Below are positions 1 through 11,061 of a stretch of 27,756 bases of DNA, piece after piece; positions within the stretch are counted from its first letter, which is position 1; the number at the start of each line of letters is the position of its first letter. Origin of the DNA: Pleurotus ostreatus/Saccharomyces cerevisiae fusant (taxonomy: Eukaryota > Opisthokonta). The notes beneath the pieces were generated by a model. It had not been told where the DNA came from and made no database searches. It worked only from the letters and a program-made list of their open reading frames with translations. The stretch covers positions 1 through 27,756 of the forward strand of contig JAMQCK010000338.1 of assembly GCA_024196135.1 (NCBI GenBank). Reading direction: 5' to 3'. Made by a program: the position numbers and the translations under genes.

Positions 1-590
1 AATGGATAGAAAGAAAAACACGTACTGCTGAGAGGCGATATGCCCCGTCAGGCTGCCCTTCTGAGGGAAACCTTTTCCGCACCAATCACAACGATATGGC
101 CTGACAAGAGAGTGAGTAAGTATGACGACGAAAAGCGAGGCGGTCAATGAAAGCCAGGATCGTTATGTGCAGCGACCACAGCAAGCATACGCAAAGTCGA
201 ACGCACCTCTTGAAGAATTCTGCCCCGGGAGCGCTGTTCGAGTAATGCAGCCGCTGATGTAGAGACTTGCTAGTCGAAGACTTTGCGCTCCTCCCGCAAC
301 TGTCGCAGTGAAGGCCGTCGCTAAACTTGGGAAGCTCCGCCTTAATCATGAACTGCGCCTGGATAGGTATCAGCGGACGATGCTGGGTGCTAAGCAGTCA
401 TATACGGCTAGTGTCAGTCTCGAAAAAGCCATTCCCAGCAAGGGAGTGTGGCACGATAGTCGAATTCGACAGCAACGCGGATACAAGGACTCACCAGCTC
501 TGCCTTCCTGACGCGCAACTTCTGCGGGGCGCGTGTCTTTTTGGTGGCGGACTTCTTCCTAGTGGTGCGAGGCTTGACGTATGCACCCAT
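1..590 (-). CDS. C2H2 zinc-finger protein, two fingers, cut by the left window edge
   Basis: I built this spliced gene by hand. Exon 1 is 590-495, exon 2 is 382-207 and exon 3 is 100-26. The introns are 494-383 (GTGAGT...CAG) and 206-101 (GTGCGT...TTGTCAG), and a third begins at 25 with GTACGT. Phases agree at every junction (0, 2, 2). The first 32 residues are very basic (RKK, KKTR, RVRK), like a nuclear-localisation or DNA-contact segment. Finger 1 in exon 2 is C-X2-C-X12-H-X3-H (CDSC...HQRLH). A short linker ending KRPYR leads to finger 2, CDWC-X12-H. The last zinc-binding His codon of finger 2 appears split by the third intron (CA + next exon), which would give H-X4-H. The family binds DNA in the nucleus, usually as a transcription factor; the target is unknown. 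The start at 590 is the first Met of this exon, but the frame stays open upstream, so the N-terminus is uncertain. Confidence 0.62.
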
Positions 591-771
591 TATAAAGACC
601 GAAGGTAAATCAATTTCAGCGACAACCAGTCGGAGGGACGGAATCAGCAGCAGCGAGCTCGAAGGCTTTTGAGCGGAAGGACGGCAATGAAGGGGAAACT
701 GCGTCGAGGGGAGATGGAGAGTCCCGTGTAGCTGCCAAGCAATGATCAGGCTGCGAGTTCAGATGTTTCCA

Positions 772-778
772 ATATATA
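772..778 (-). promoter_or_regulatory. TATA-like box of the left-edge zinc-finger gene
   Basis: TATATAT reads on the minus strand about 180 nt upstream of the proposed ATG at 590. No other gene start lies between. The position fits a 5' UTR of roughly 140-150 nt. It is supported by base composition and position only. Confidence 0.35.
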
Positions 779-1452
779 GCATCTGGCGCACAGGTTTTAA
801 GTCGCCGATCGTTCATCCTCTGTTACTTGACGACGCCTCGATCGCTCGACGACTGTCACCGAGATAGTTTTACCTCATCGCCGGAGTCGCGTCCTTTCAT
901 TCGGTAGAGCGACATGTTTGTGACGCTGAAGAATTCCCATAGGTGGTGATATGCGACCAGGCCGGAAGGGCATCCGGTGGCCAAGGGCTCCGACGCGCGC
1001 TTGGAAACAAAGACAATTTCAATGAAAGACCTGCACACTGATTCTCAATGAAAGGGGTCGTCGTCTAGCATCCATTGATGAATACAGCGGGCGATGTAGA
1101 CTGCATTCGGGTCATGAAGGCGAGAAACAAGACGCGAAAATTGATGCGCGGCCCACGAGGTTGGGAACACGTGTGTATTGTCTGGATGGGGAAAATGACC
1201 CACGTTGGCGCCCCTCTTCGATGCGCTACGGAAAATGCGTGCAGATACGCGCAGGAAGGTCTCTCGAATGAGAATTTGAGAAGCGGCGATATGCTCCGAA
1301 CTCAGCTGTGATGCGTTATACCCATGGACCGCTTTGTCGGGGCACAAGCAACGCGCTGGCAATGCCAACTGCAACGATATCTCAAGCAGCAGGTTTGATT
1401 GAGCCCCGGGCAGATCCCGATTGATTGGTTACATTGTATGGATACTGAAGAT

Positions 1453-2222
1453 CTACTCGACTTGCATGACACTCTCTAGCGCTTCGAAATGTAAGTTGAC
1501 GCCGGAGTTGTAGAGGTCGCCCCTCGCGGCGGCGATGTCTGGCGAAGGAGGCCAGAGGGCAGCGGGTGAGCTGTACGTTATACCTATGCGTCTGCATTTC
1601 AGCGCGAGCACTTCCATTCGGTGCGTGAAGCGATATACGAGCTGCTCGAGCTCGCATCCGCTTCGGCAGACGAGTTTCACACTGTTGAGCAGTGGCATGT
1701 TCGGTTGTCCATCGGCCATGGGCGAGGAAAGAAACCCGAGAAGATGGCGGATTTCGCGCACGTCGTCGCTGATGAACACGAGGTGCTTGACGCGGCTGAA
1801 CATCTCGACGACGGGGACAACGATGGTCCATGGCGCATGCAACTCGAGGGCGTCGCAGCGGCTGACGAGCTCCTGCATGACTTCGAGGATGGAGTCGTGA
1901 AGGGGATGGACCTCGACGTGCGACAGTCGGTCGATCCTGACGGTGACGGGACCAGTGCGCTCCCTCCAGAGGACAATTGGATGGAGAACCGTGTCCGGGT
2001 CACCATCGCTGTTGACGTGCGCTTGCCACTTGAGCGTCTTCGTCACGTCAAGCCACGACCTATCCCATATCAGATTGAGCGTGTGACGACTGGCATGCGC
2101 GGGCGAGTTAGTCAAGGATAGCGTTGTAAAGCCCGCTGCGATTGCATCGACTATAAGTGAAGATTGAGTCAGCCTGAAGCGTCATTTCAGCGAGGCCACT
2201 CACGTTCATCGACGGCGGACAT
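1453..2222 (-). CDS. F-box/LRR-like family protein, probably shortened
   Basis: Two exons, 2222-2204 and 2150-1453, are joined across a 53-nt intron (GTGAGT, CTGACTC branch site, TATAG). They give 238 residues starting MSAVDELDAIAAGFTTLSL. An in-frame TAA upstream of the ATG supports this start, and an ATATAA box lies about 75 nt above it. The body has the rhythm of agaricomycete F-box-family C-terminal regions. A segment near residue 60 reads VLWRERTGPVTVRI, like the usual 'W-L-x-R-S-x-x-x-P-L-x-L' block. It is followed by leucine-spaced repeats (LVSRCDALELHAPW, LNSVKLVC, MEVLALKC). No F-box motif is visible at the N-terminus, so it is either a truncated member or a protein with only the repeat part. 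Full-length members would act as substrate adaptors of SCF ubiquitin ligases; this one may not. A phase-compatible continuation into 1374-1045 is possible but needs a poor donor (GTCGAG). Confidence 0.5.
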
Positions 2223-3660
2223 GTCGTGGGTACTAGTGGATGGATAGACGGTTCTTTGGAAGGTGCTGTGTTCACAGTTGAGCGCCCTTCGACGTTATAT
2301 CGGTCGTAGTTCCACGGCCCTAGCCGGGACGTGGCAGCAACGATGCACGGCGTGACGGAGAGTTGATCGAACCAGACGCCTCGTGCCCTTCGCGAGGAAC
2401 ATAAACATAGACAAATATTCGAGGCGACGGCCTAATGGGCGTTTGTCAGCGCGAAACAAAGGGAAAGCTACTCAGTATCAGAACAATGGCCTCGAAGCCG
2501 TCGTAAGCGACACCATGGGAGAAGATGATGGCGCTTGAGCTGGGCATCCAGACACAGCGGCTGCAGTGGCATGTTCGACGCCGGGTTTTGTGTTCGGTGT
2601 CATAATGTACAGACCGTTCGTCTCCATACATTATAAAGGACCTGCACAAGGTCAGAAACCATACGTCGAGCAACCTGTGAGCCTCAACATGCGCCTAAAC
2701 TGATGATTAATTGCACCGTTCGAGTGTTGCCAGCAAGATGTTCGGAAAATTTGTGCGGAGTCGCACCTCACGCTTCAGATTCGAGAAGAGATTGGGTGCA
2801 GAATCTCAATTGTTATCGATGGAGGTAGAGTCGAAAGTTGGCACGCGCCTTGAGAGCCGCCACATCGATTCCAGACTCCGACGCGTTCGCCACAAATTCG
2901 AATCCCGATTCTCGAGCAATCGTTTTACATCCACATGGATTCGACACTGTCCTCCGAGGCGAATCCACTGGGATGGGTAGTAGTCATGGCCAGGTGTTGC
3001 TTGGAAGAGAGTAATACGAAGACTGAGCCCGTGTTATTTGGCGGGACTGTACTCGGTCTCGACTAGATCCTCCAACACACTCATGCGCGCTCTGCTCTTC
3101 TGTGGCATCCGCTATCGAATGAGCAGTCTCGACCTCTTTTGCTTGGCCCTCTCTTTCAAGTTCTCCATTGTCCCATCGATTCTACTTGGCAATCAGCTCT
3201 CGACCGTCTGCTCTCACTCGCGCGCCCTCTCGGCGTCTTCTCTCGGAGCGCCGTACCGTATTCGGCAGCGTATGTCGAGCGCCGCCTCAGCCTCTTGACA
3301 TAATCAGGTCCCAGCCGACTACCTCCCCCCGGTACACCGCACGCCATTCTGAGGAAGGGCCGCAGCCAACGCGTCTATTCGACTCGGCACCGCATCCAAC
3401 TCACCCTATGCGATCCGCAGGACATGATGAAGCAGATCTTGGCCTGAGAATGCGGGCGTCGAGTCGAGAGCGGTGAGCGTTCTGCCATTGTCTAGCGATA
3501 ACCGCCATGCAACAGTCCACTCTCCAGATTATCCGTGACTTCCGGTGCGCTCGCTCGCCCATTCTTCGTTCTATCGACTGCAATAGACCACCGCAGACGA
3601 CAGCGCCGCAGGACGTACAAGGATTTGCGAGTGGTGGTTTGTCGCCTGCTCGCGACATTG
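2223..3660. other. Gene-poor stretch
   Basis: Only short, overlapping open frames without family resemblance are present. The longest plus-strand one, 2711-2980, is Arg/Ser-rich and has no ATG-promoter context. I see no tRNA, transposon terminus or clear regulatory array here. Confidence 0.4.
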
Positions 3661-3674
3661 GGCGCTGCACGCAT

Positions 3675-3829
3675 TCCGAATTCACACACCAAGCGCCTTG
3701 GGAGAGCAATTCCGAATAATTCAAGCATTAGACACCGTTTCCGAATTTCCCCACCTTCAATTATGGGTTCTCCGAATATTCCTCCGCGCGCGTTGGCAGG
3801 CCTCCGAATGAGAAGCTCGCGCTCCGAAT
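3675..3829. repeat. Cluster of six TCCGAAT heptamers
   Basis: TCCGAAT begins at 3675, 3711, 3740, 3771, 3803 and 3823. Spacing is 20-36 bp and mostly close to 30 bp. The flanks between copies are not obviously alike, so this is either a decayed minisatellite or a group of binding sites. One further copy lies near 5508. Confidence 0.45.
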
Positions 3830-6800
3830 ACGACGCCCGGCGAGGAAGACGTCCATAAAGGGAACAAGGGTCACCTTATACGTCCCATAAAGGCGCGACT
3901 GGAAGCGCTGGATGTCGTGCTCGAGAGTGAGGATGGTGAATGCCGGGGATCTGCGGCTGACCATTGCATTTCCATTCACGTCCTCGGGGATAGTTATTGG
4001 CTTATTTCACAGTCGAAACACTTCAGTAACGTCGACGTCCATTACCTAGTTCTGGACCTGAGATCGAAGTCGAATGCTCTGCATTGTCTGGCGAGGTGAA
4101 TGTTATCTGCTGCACTTCGTGCGCTATCTGCGTCGTTAGACTCCTTGCAGTCTCGAATGAGGGGCTGTCTCTAGCGGAGAACACGGATGCCCATTGTGCA
4201 ACTCATTCCTGATCCGCCACGGACCCGGGTTGGGTGCGGGCTTCACGGCATCAGCTATCCTTGGGGTCGAGTAGGCTGCGGTGTTCTTGTCAGAGTATGC
4301 GGCGGCGCCCTTGAAGCTGAAGGAGAAGCTGCGGACCTCTCTCGGCATCGAGACTAGCAGTGGCACCAAGGCGGCGAGACGGCACTCGACGCGTCCATCG
4401 CTAGCGACTCGAGCGTTCATCAACGGCCTGAGCGCGTCTCCGCCAACGACCTGAAGTCCACCGCTGACAATCCGATGTGATAGGCGTGACGGTCAGGAAG
4501 GGGAAAATGGAGATGACAAGGGGGTATGGTGGTGCGGTCGACAGTTTGGCGATTGCTGAGCGGGGGCTCGCGAGAATAGGAGATACTTCGCGCGGGAGGG
4601 GTCGTGTTTGGCGGTCAAAAAGGACAAACAATGACGAACAAATAAAGTCAAATAAAGGGGCAAATCAAACAATGTCAGGCTGGGCGATACAGCAGGTAGT
4701 CAATCAGAGAAACTACGTCGACTTCGAGCGTGAATATTCGAGAAGAGGTGGCTAGCGCGTTCCAAAGCCAGGAAGAGGAGCTCCCGCTACCCGATGAGAG
4801 CCCAGCGTCGTTTGCAGTCGTATATTCGATGGCGCCGGGCCCGGTCATGCGCGGGAAAAACGTATACGAGGCTTCAGCGGCGTCGATAGGCGTAGTCGGG
4901 GCAGTAGCAGTGCATAGCGGAGAAGGTGGAGCTCGAAGGCGCGGTGTCGAAGGAGTAGCATTTCGAGAGCAGTAGACTGGTGGCGGCAGTGAACATACAA
5001 TGCCTCATAAATTTGGAGCACCGGCGGCGTCAGATAGGGCGGCGGCGTTGTATGGCGTAGCGAGCGTAGTGTTATGAGCCTCACAAGCGGAGTACGTTGA
5101 CCCTCACGGGCGGAGTAGTTGGTGAGTAAGCGGGGTAGCGATACGGCATGCGGGGGAGATTGGTGGGTGGAACTCAGGACACAGGACAGAATGCATGAAG
5201 TAGACCAGGACGCACGAGGTGGGACAGGACGCACAAACTCGTACAAGGCGCGCGGAAGCAGTTCAAGACGCGCCACATAGTAGCCCATGGCGCCAATCGA
5301 TAGGTCGAGCGCGCGGAACGTCAATGGCTCAATAGTCGACATGAATTGCTACTCCTAGGGAGCGCGCCACTTGCCGGAGTGCTAGTACAGGGGCCGTCAC
5401 CTCATCGTGCTAGATACGAGCGACATAGACTTGTAGCCAGTCCCCTTCGAGTTGGACACGGACGCCATAGAATCATGCGCGTACCTCGTAGCCCAAGGAG
5501 CAGACATTCCGAATACGAAGCGCGCCGCCCGCTCGTCAATCGCGTAGCAGAGCACCACACTCAATGTTATCGAGGGACGGCGAGGGAGAGTGGTCCGAGG
5601 GCGCCGGATAGCGCGGCGGGTGCAACTAGCCATCGTATAGAGGGTAACCGGGTATCGCGGTGAAAGTGCCGAATCTGGTGACGAGGGTGCCCGGGCTCGT
5701 GAGGAGGCGCCCCGGCACCGTGAGGAGGGCGCCCAACATCACGAATACGAAGTCGCTGGGTTTATATACATCACGAATAGGAAGCACAGAGAGCAGTAGA
5801 GCATCATCAGGTGCTATAGACTACCATCAGAAGTCGCAGCCTACGCCGCGAGGCGATAGAAGCAGTCGGGACGGTCTAGCATCAGTACGGCAGAAGTGCA
5901 GTAGCGCCGCATAGCATCAAAGCGATAGGATTCCGCCTCATAGAGTGGCGCGCCCGACATCACCAGGAGAGGCAGCTCGCGCCACCTGAAGAGGGAGGAC
6001 AAGAGGTCACGCTGCGCAAGACAACATACTTCATTCAGAGCTCGCCATCGTCGAGAGGCACACGACCACGCTAGGCCGGGCGCGGACCAGCAGGAGGGCC
6101 TGGCACGGAGGAGGTACTGATGCGAGATGAGGGGTCCATACGGTCGCGTCGAATGCCCCGCCTCCGCGAGATGGCCGGACCGGGCTACGCGGTAGCCAAG
6201 AAGGACGGCTGATGCGTCAAAATATAGGAAGCCTACAGCGGCAGACGACGCCGCCCGATGAGAAAAAAATCAGCGGCGTTGGGGTGAAGGTCATACGACC
6301 ACCTCGCTGTACAAGGGGACAACCGACAAGCGATAGCATCTATGGCGCTGAATAGGCGAGGCGACGGGCTGCGCAGGCGCGAGCATCAGGCTGCCAGACT
6401 ACGGTGAGAGCGGTGGCACGAACATTCGGAATTCGAGAGTGGTGTGCTTTCGGAACGTGTTGTCGTGCGCGAGGGGCAGCACTGGTACCAGGGGAGACGT
6501 ACGAGCGCCCCGGTAGGACGGTAGGGAGACCCGGAGACCAGTCAGAAGAGGCGGCAGAGACCAGACGCGGCTGCTTGGAGAACGCTTGACAGGCCGAAAG
6601 CGCACGCGCTGAGGGGCGATAAGCGCCCACGCCGTCGTCGCCATATTCGCCCAGATGACGTTCCGCGCGGGTACTGTCCAGAGCCGATGCTGCCCGAGTC
6701 GCATCGGCGGCGGGTGCACGTTTTGTGGCCACGACGAGCTTGAAGACCACTGAATACAAACAGAAGGAAGACCCCCCGCCGGAAACCGCACCCAACCGGC

Positions 6801-7030
6801 GACCCACGGCGAAAGCGATGGCGAAAAGCAAAACGTGATGGCGGGGGAATTGATGCCGGGCGGGGATATGTGACGGGATGTGACAGGGCGCGCCAAAAAC
6901 GGGCGTCGGGAGCGCTTGGACCGGCGGCGATCATGGATCATAAGCACGCCATCCTCTCTCCTGCCATGGCGCCCCCCTGGGAAGCACGCAATCCAGCCCA
7001 TCAATTGCAGCTTTTCCCTCTTTCTTGCGT
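3830..7030. other. Long gene-poor, GC-rich stretch
   Basis: The open frames here are low-complexity, overlap one another on both strands and lack convincing introns or domains. The largest are 4845-5342 (-), 165 residues, and 6399-7097 (-), 232 residues; the second would run through the TATA box of the sulfate permease. Around 4640 there is an A-rich patch with two copies of CAAATAAAG. I annotate no gene here. Confidence 0.4.
5678..5740 (+). repeat. 21-bp tandem repeat, three imperfect copies
   Basis: Units are 5678-5698, 5699-5719 and 5720-5740. Each begins GTGASGAGG and continues with a GC-rich second half. Copies 2 and 3 are the more alike in their first half. Confidence 0.6.
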
Positions 7031-7038
7031 CACGATCA

Positions 7039-7045
7039 TATATAA
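7039..7045 (+). promoter_or_regulatory. TATA box of the sulfate permease gene
   Basis: TATATAA lies 211 nt upstream of the permease ATG. An ATG at 7050 is too close to the box to be inside the transcript. The 5' leader is pyrimidine-rich and ends in an ACACGCACACGCACA run just before the start codon. I saw no clear CACGTG or CYS3-type site in the 600 nt upstream. Confidence 0.55.
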
Positions 7046-7255
7046 CCCAGATGGCCGCCAATCCGCCCTCGCCGTTCTTGCTTACTTCCCCCCGCACCAG
7101 AAGCGCGTCAAGAAGACCCTGTAAGACGACTTGAACGTCTTGCAGCCGCCGGCTCTCCCCCTCCCGATCCTCTCATCCACCCCCTTCCCTTCTCGCGCAC
7201 ACACCACCAAAAGCGGCGATAGAACATCGCAGCAGCGCGCACACGCACACGCACA

Positions 7256-10089
7256 ATGCCTACCACCGAAGCAGCGAAGAAGTTTGGGAAGCGCGTCATC
7301 GCGTACCCAGAAGAGACGGTCCCGGTCATCTCGACCAAGGACTGGTTCAAGGAGCGATCCTTCGACCCCAAGAGTGCGGTGCGTAGCTGTTCGTCTCGTG
7401 CGCGGATAGGGCGCTTATTCGCGTCTGCAGGTCACCACCTACCTTGCCAGCCTTTTCCCCATCGTAGGCTGGCTCAGCCGCTACAACCTGGGATGGCTTT
7501 CAGGCGATGTAATCGCTGGTCTGACGGTCGGTATGGTCCTCGTACCCCAGGGCATGTCCTACGCCCAGATCGCGACTCTCTCGCCTGAATATGGCCTGTA
7601 CTCCTCCTTCGTTGGTGTCCTGATCTACTGCGTACGTGATCCCATCTTCTCCGCTTATATAGGCGTCTCATCATGTTCCGTAGCTCTTCGCGACCTCCAA
7701 GGATGTCTCGATCGGTCCCGTCGCAGTCATGTCCCTCACGGTGTCGCAAATCATCAAGGCCGTCGAGGACAAGCACCCGGACACCTGGGATGCGCCGCTA
7801 ATCGCCACCACCGTCGCCTTCATCTGCGGATGGATCGTCCTGGGCATCGGCCTCCTACGCCTCGGTTGGATCGTCGACTTCATTCCTGCTCCTGCCATCT
7901 CCGGTTTCATGACCGGCTCTGCGATCAGCATCGTCGCAGGGCAGGTTCCTGGCCTAATGGGCTTGTCCGGATTTGAGTGAGTTCACCTTCCTTTCGTCAT
8001 CAGATAATTGCTAACGATCGCGTCAGCACGCGCGCGTCGACTTACAAAGTCATTATCGAGTCGCTCAAGCATCTTCCGGGCACGAAGTTGGATGCCGCGT
8101 TCGGTTTGCCGGCGCTCGTCTTCCTCTATGCCTTTCGAATCACTTGCGACAAGCTCGCGAAGCGGTACCCGAAGCATTGTACGTCCGTCTACCAAGATCG
8201 CCCCGCCTATACTCACCTACTTCGCTAGCACGCGCCTTCTTCTTCGCCTCCGTGCTGCGCAATGCCTTTGTCGTCATCGTCCTCACCATCGCCGCCTGGC
8301 TGTTCTGCCGCCACCGCAAGACCGCTTCCGGCTACCCGATCAAGATCTTGAAGGACGTCCCGCGCGGCTTCAAGCACGTCGGCCAGCCCGTCATCGACGC
8401 CGACCTCATCTCTGCGCTCGCCTCCGAGCTCCCCGTCGCGACGATCATTTTGCTCCTCGAGCATATCGCGATCTCGAAGTGTATGTCGTGCTTTCTACGA
8501 TTTTCGGGAAGTGGTGTCGCTGACGTCCTTCATCGCAGCTTTCGGCCGTGTAAACGGGTACAAGATCAACCCGAACCAGGAGCTGATCGCGATCGGCGTG
8601 ACGAACCTGGTGGGCTCGTGCTTCAATGCGTACCCTGCGACGGGCTCGTTCTCTCGCTCCGCGTTGAAGAGCAAGTGTGGTGTGAGGACCCCGGCAGCGG
8701 GTATCATCACCGCCATCGTCGTGCTTGTTGCGCTCTATGGTTAGTTTTTCCCCTACATCTTCGACCTTCATCTGACCGTCATCAGGCCTGACCCCCGCCT
8801 TCTACTGGATCCCGTCCGCTGCCCTCTCTGCGGTCATCATCCACGCCGTCGCCGACCTCGTCGCCTCGCCCGCGCAGGTGTACTCCTACTGGCGCGTCGC
8901 GCCGCTCGAGTTCGTCATCTGGCTCGCCGCGGTCCTCATCACCGTCTTCTCGACCATCGAGAACGGCATCTACGTCTCCATCTGCGCCTCCCTCGCCCTC
9001 CTCCTCATCCGCGTCGCGCACCCGCGCGGCAAGTTCCTCGGCAAGGTCATCCTCCGCCGCGGGACCGCCCTCCCCTCCTCCGCCTCCTTCTCCTCTGGCA
9101 AGACCGCGAGCCTCAAGGCGGGCGTCTCCGGCGCCGAGTACGAGCGCGAGGTCTTCGTGCCGCTCAACGAGGGCTCGACCGCCGCGCGCCACGGCGTCGA
9201 GGTCGTGCCGCCCGCGCCGGGCGTGATCATCTACCGCTTCGAGGAGTCGTACCTCTACCCGAACTCGGCGGTGATGAACGAGCGGATCGTGGACTACGTG
9301 AAGACGCACACGCGCCGGGGGATCGACTACGCGACGATCTCGCTCGCGGACCGGCCGTGGAACGACCCCGGTACGCGCGGGGGCACGGCGGAGGAGGAGC
9401 AGAAGCGGAACGAGGCGCTGCCGGTGCTGCGCGCGGTCGTGCTGGATTTCTCGAGCATCAGCCACATCGACACGACCGCGGTGCAGAGTTTGATCGACAC
9501 GAGGAGCGAGATTGAGCGGTGGACGAATGCGCCGGTGGAGGTGAGCTGCTACCGTCCCTACATTTCACTTGAACGCCTTGACTAACCACGCCCCCAGTTC
9601 CACTTCGCCTCCATCCTCTCGCCCTGGATCCGCCGCGCGCTCGTCGCTGGTGGCTTCGGCTTTGGCGCGCGCGCCCACGACGCGGGCAGGTCGCACGAGG
9701 TCGCCCCCGTCGTGCCCTACCGCGACGGCCTGCGCGAGGGCGACCCCGAGACCTCGCCGCAAGTGCGCCAGAACGACGTCGAGGCGCGCGGCGGGGTGGA
9801 CGGCATCGTCGAGCAGGCGCGCGAGTGGTCGGAGGGGTCGCACGACTACAAGGAGCAGTCCGAGTCGTACCAGCCGCCGGCACTGCCTTCTTCCCTTCCT
9901 TCGCAACCGACACACCCCGCATCCCTACCAACGCAACGCCCCTCGACGTCCAACCCGGACCTGAAGGATGCGGGCGCGATCGCGGAGGTCGAGCTCGCGC
10001 CGTTGATATCCGACGACACGCCGTTCTTCCACTTGGACTTGCAGGAGGCGGTCCGCGCGGCGGAGCGGCGGGTGCCGGGGTACCAGTGA
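7256..10089 (+). CDS. SUL1: SulP-family sulfate permease (Sul1/Sul2, CYS-14 type)
   Basis: This is a plasma-membrane sulfate/proton importer that supplies sulfur assimilation. Eight exons join without a phase error: 7256-7378, 7431-7631, 7684-7976, 8027-8178, 8229-8480, 8539-8739, 8786-9540 and 9598-10089. They encode 822 residues, close to the usual length for fungal family members. The seven introns are 46-58 nt. Residues near 42-105 carry the conserved entry of the transporter core (YNLGWLSGD, LVPQGMSYAQIA, PEYGLYSS, the last at about 93-100). Further family blocks are SIGPVAVMSLTVSQ, FICGWIVLGIGLLRLGWIVD, ISGFMTGSA, DAAFGLPAL, SFGRVNGYKINPNQE and PATGSFSRSALKSK. A C-terminal STAS domain spans about 535-690 (LDFSSISHIDTTAVQSLI from 627). 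It is followed by a Ser/Pro/Gln-rich cytosolic tail. The start follows the typical family opening with KKFGKRVIAYPEETVPV. In fungi such genes are induced by sulfur limitation, but no site proving this is visible here. Confidence 0.95.
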
Positions 10090-10122
10090 GCGAGCGTGCG
10101 GACTTGGCTTGACTGGCTTGAC

Positions 10123-10185
10123 TCCCTTGGTTATTCGCTTTGCTCCCTCGGTTATGGGCACTGCTCCCTTGGTTATTTAATCCCC
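10123..10185 (+). repeat. 21-bp tandem repeat in the 3' UTR of the sulfate permease
   Basis: Three units, 10123-10143, 10144-10164 and 10165-10185, share TCCCTYGGTTAT at their start. They lie 34-96 nt after the permease stop codon. Just upstream, a 10-bp pattern (GACTTGGCTT, GACTGGCTTG) repeats imperfectly. Confidence 0.75.
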
Positions 10186-10769
10186 CTGTACCACGTCGCT
10201 ATCGTTCTCCCCGTCTACTCTCCTCACCTACCCCCATGCACCCGCATACTTACACGACTGTACTCGACGACGATTACTCACCAACACTTACCGACGACGA
10301 ATTGTATACCTTTGCAGAGGAAAAACGATAGAACCGCGCGCTGCGAGTGACGCGACGATTGCCGACTGGCGTCTACAAAGCATTCACTTCTACCAATCAC
10401 TGTATCACTAGACATTCATGAGGCGCTTAGTTAGAGATCTGCGGCAATGTAATGGAAGAATAATTAGGATTTCTTGCGGCGAGAGAGTCGAGGTCTTGGA
10501 GCAGGGATAAGCAGACTGAGCTTGAAACTATGAAGACCTTCGACAGGGATGCTGACGTCGGGTGCACGACTACTTTTGACTCAAGGAGCCCAGCGGTCGC
10601 CTCCTAGCTTCGACACGATCATTGCGCCATTGCGTAGACCTGCTGTCCAGCGCGCCATGCGCTCTTGACTTGCGTATACCTCTCCGTCATCGGCTTCTCG
10701 GGTTTCTTCAAACTCAGGCTCAGATAGTGCATTTTACATTCTCGTCTACTTACTCTGAATCACTCATGA
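10186..10769. other. Intergenic stretch after the sulfate permease
   Basis: AT-richer than its surroundings, with no sizeable open frame and no structural RNA signature seen. It probably holds the permease polyadenylation site, but no canonical AATAAA was found near the stop. Confidence 0.4.
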
Positions 10770-10964
10770 ATGTACACGCTGTACGATGGAAGACCCATCC
10801 TGATGCCCATGTTCGCGATTGACGGTGTGACGGGGCGCTTCGCTGAGGAACGAGGACGTATGTATTGGCGCAAGCATATCTTCTGAGCCCCATCACTTTC
10901 CATCGTAATCTGCGGCTTTGTTTCAGACACGAATCTTTTCACCGGAAGCTTCGCAGAAGGCCGA
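10770..10964 (+). CDS. Possible remnant of a spliced small gene
   Basis: An ATG at 10770 opens a frame reading MYTLYDGRPILMPMF to 10857. There a donor GTATGT starts a possible 69-nt intron that ends in TTTGTTTCAG at 10926. The next exon (10927-10964) reads TNLFTGSFAEGR and ends at GTAAGT. The ends of the two exons resemble each other: about 26 of 42 aligned bases, including the donor sites, starting near 10819 and 10932. No consistent continuation was found before the zinc-finger array begins near 11031, so the gene may be broken by the array or may not be real. The family is unknown. Confidence 0.18.
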
Positions 10965-11038
10965 GTAAGTATGGCGCCAGGTACGATGAGAGGAACAAAC
11001 AAGACAAGACAACTCGGTGCCGAACATTGAGAGCACGT

Positions 11039-11061
11039 GGCACACGTGCGCCGCGTGTGCC
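11039..11061. other. Perfect 8-bp inverted repeat
   Basis: GGCACACG (11039-11046) and CGTGTGCC (11054-11061) are exact reverse complements around a 7-nt loop. The repeat sits just after the CACGTG at the distal end of flank A. Copies B and C lack the full palindrome. Confidence 0.6.

Noticed and set aside
4845..5342. 165-residue minus-strand frame
   Set aside because: It starts with ATG but has low-complexity composition, no domain, no TATA box and no intron signals. It could be an orphan gene, but nothing positive supports it.
6930..6960. CYS3-type palindrome upstream of the sulfate permease (ATGGATCAT)
   Set aside because: It has nine bases where the known site (ATGRYRYCAT) needs ten, so it does not match.
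6399..7097. 232-residue and overlapping 163- and 130-residue minus-strand frames
   Set aside because: Three frames overlap in GC-rich DNA, none resembles a family, and the longest runs through the sulfate permease TATA box.
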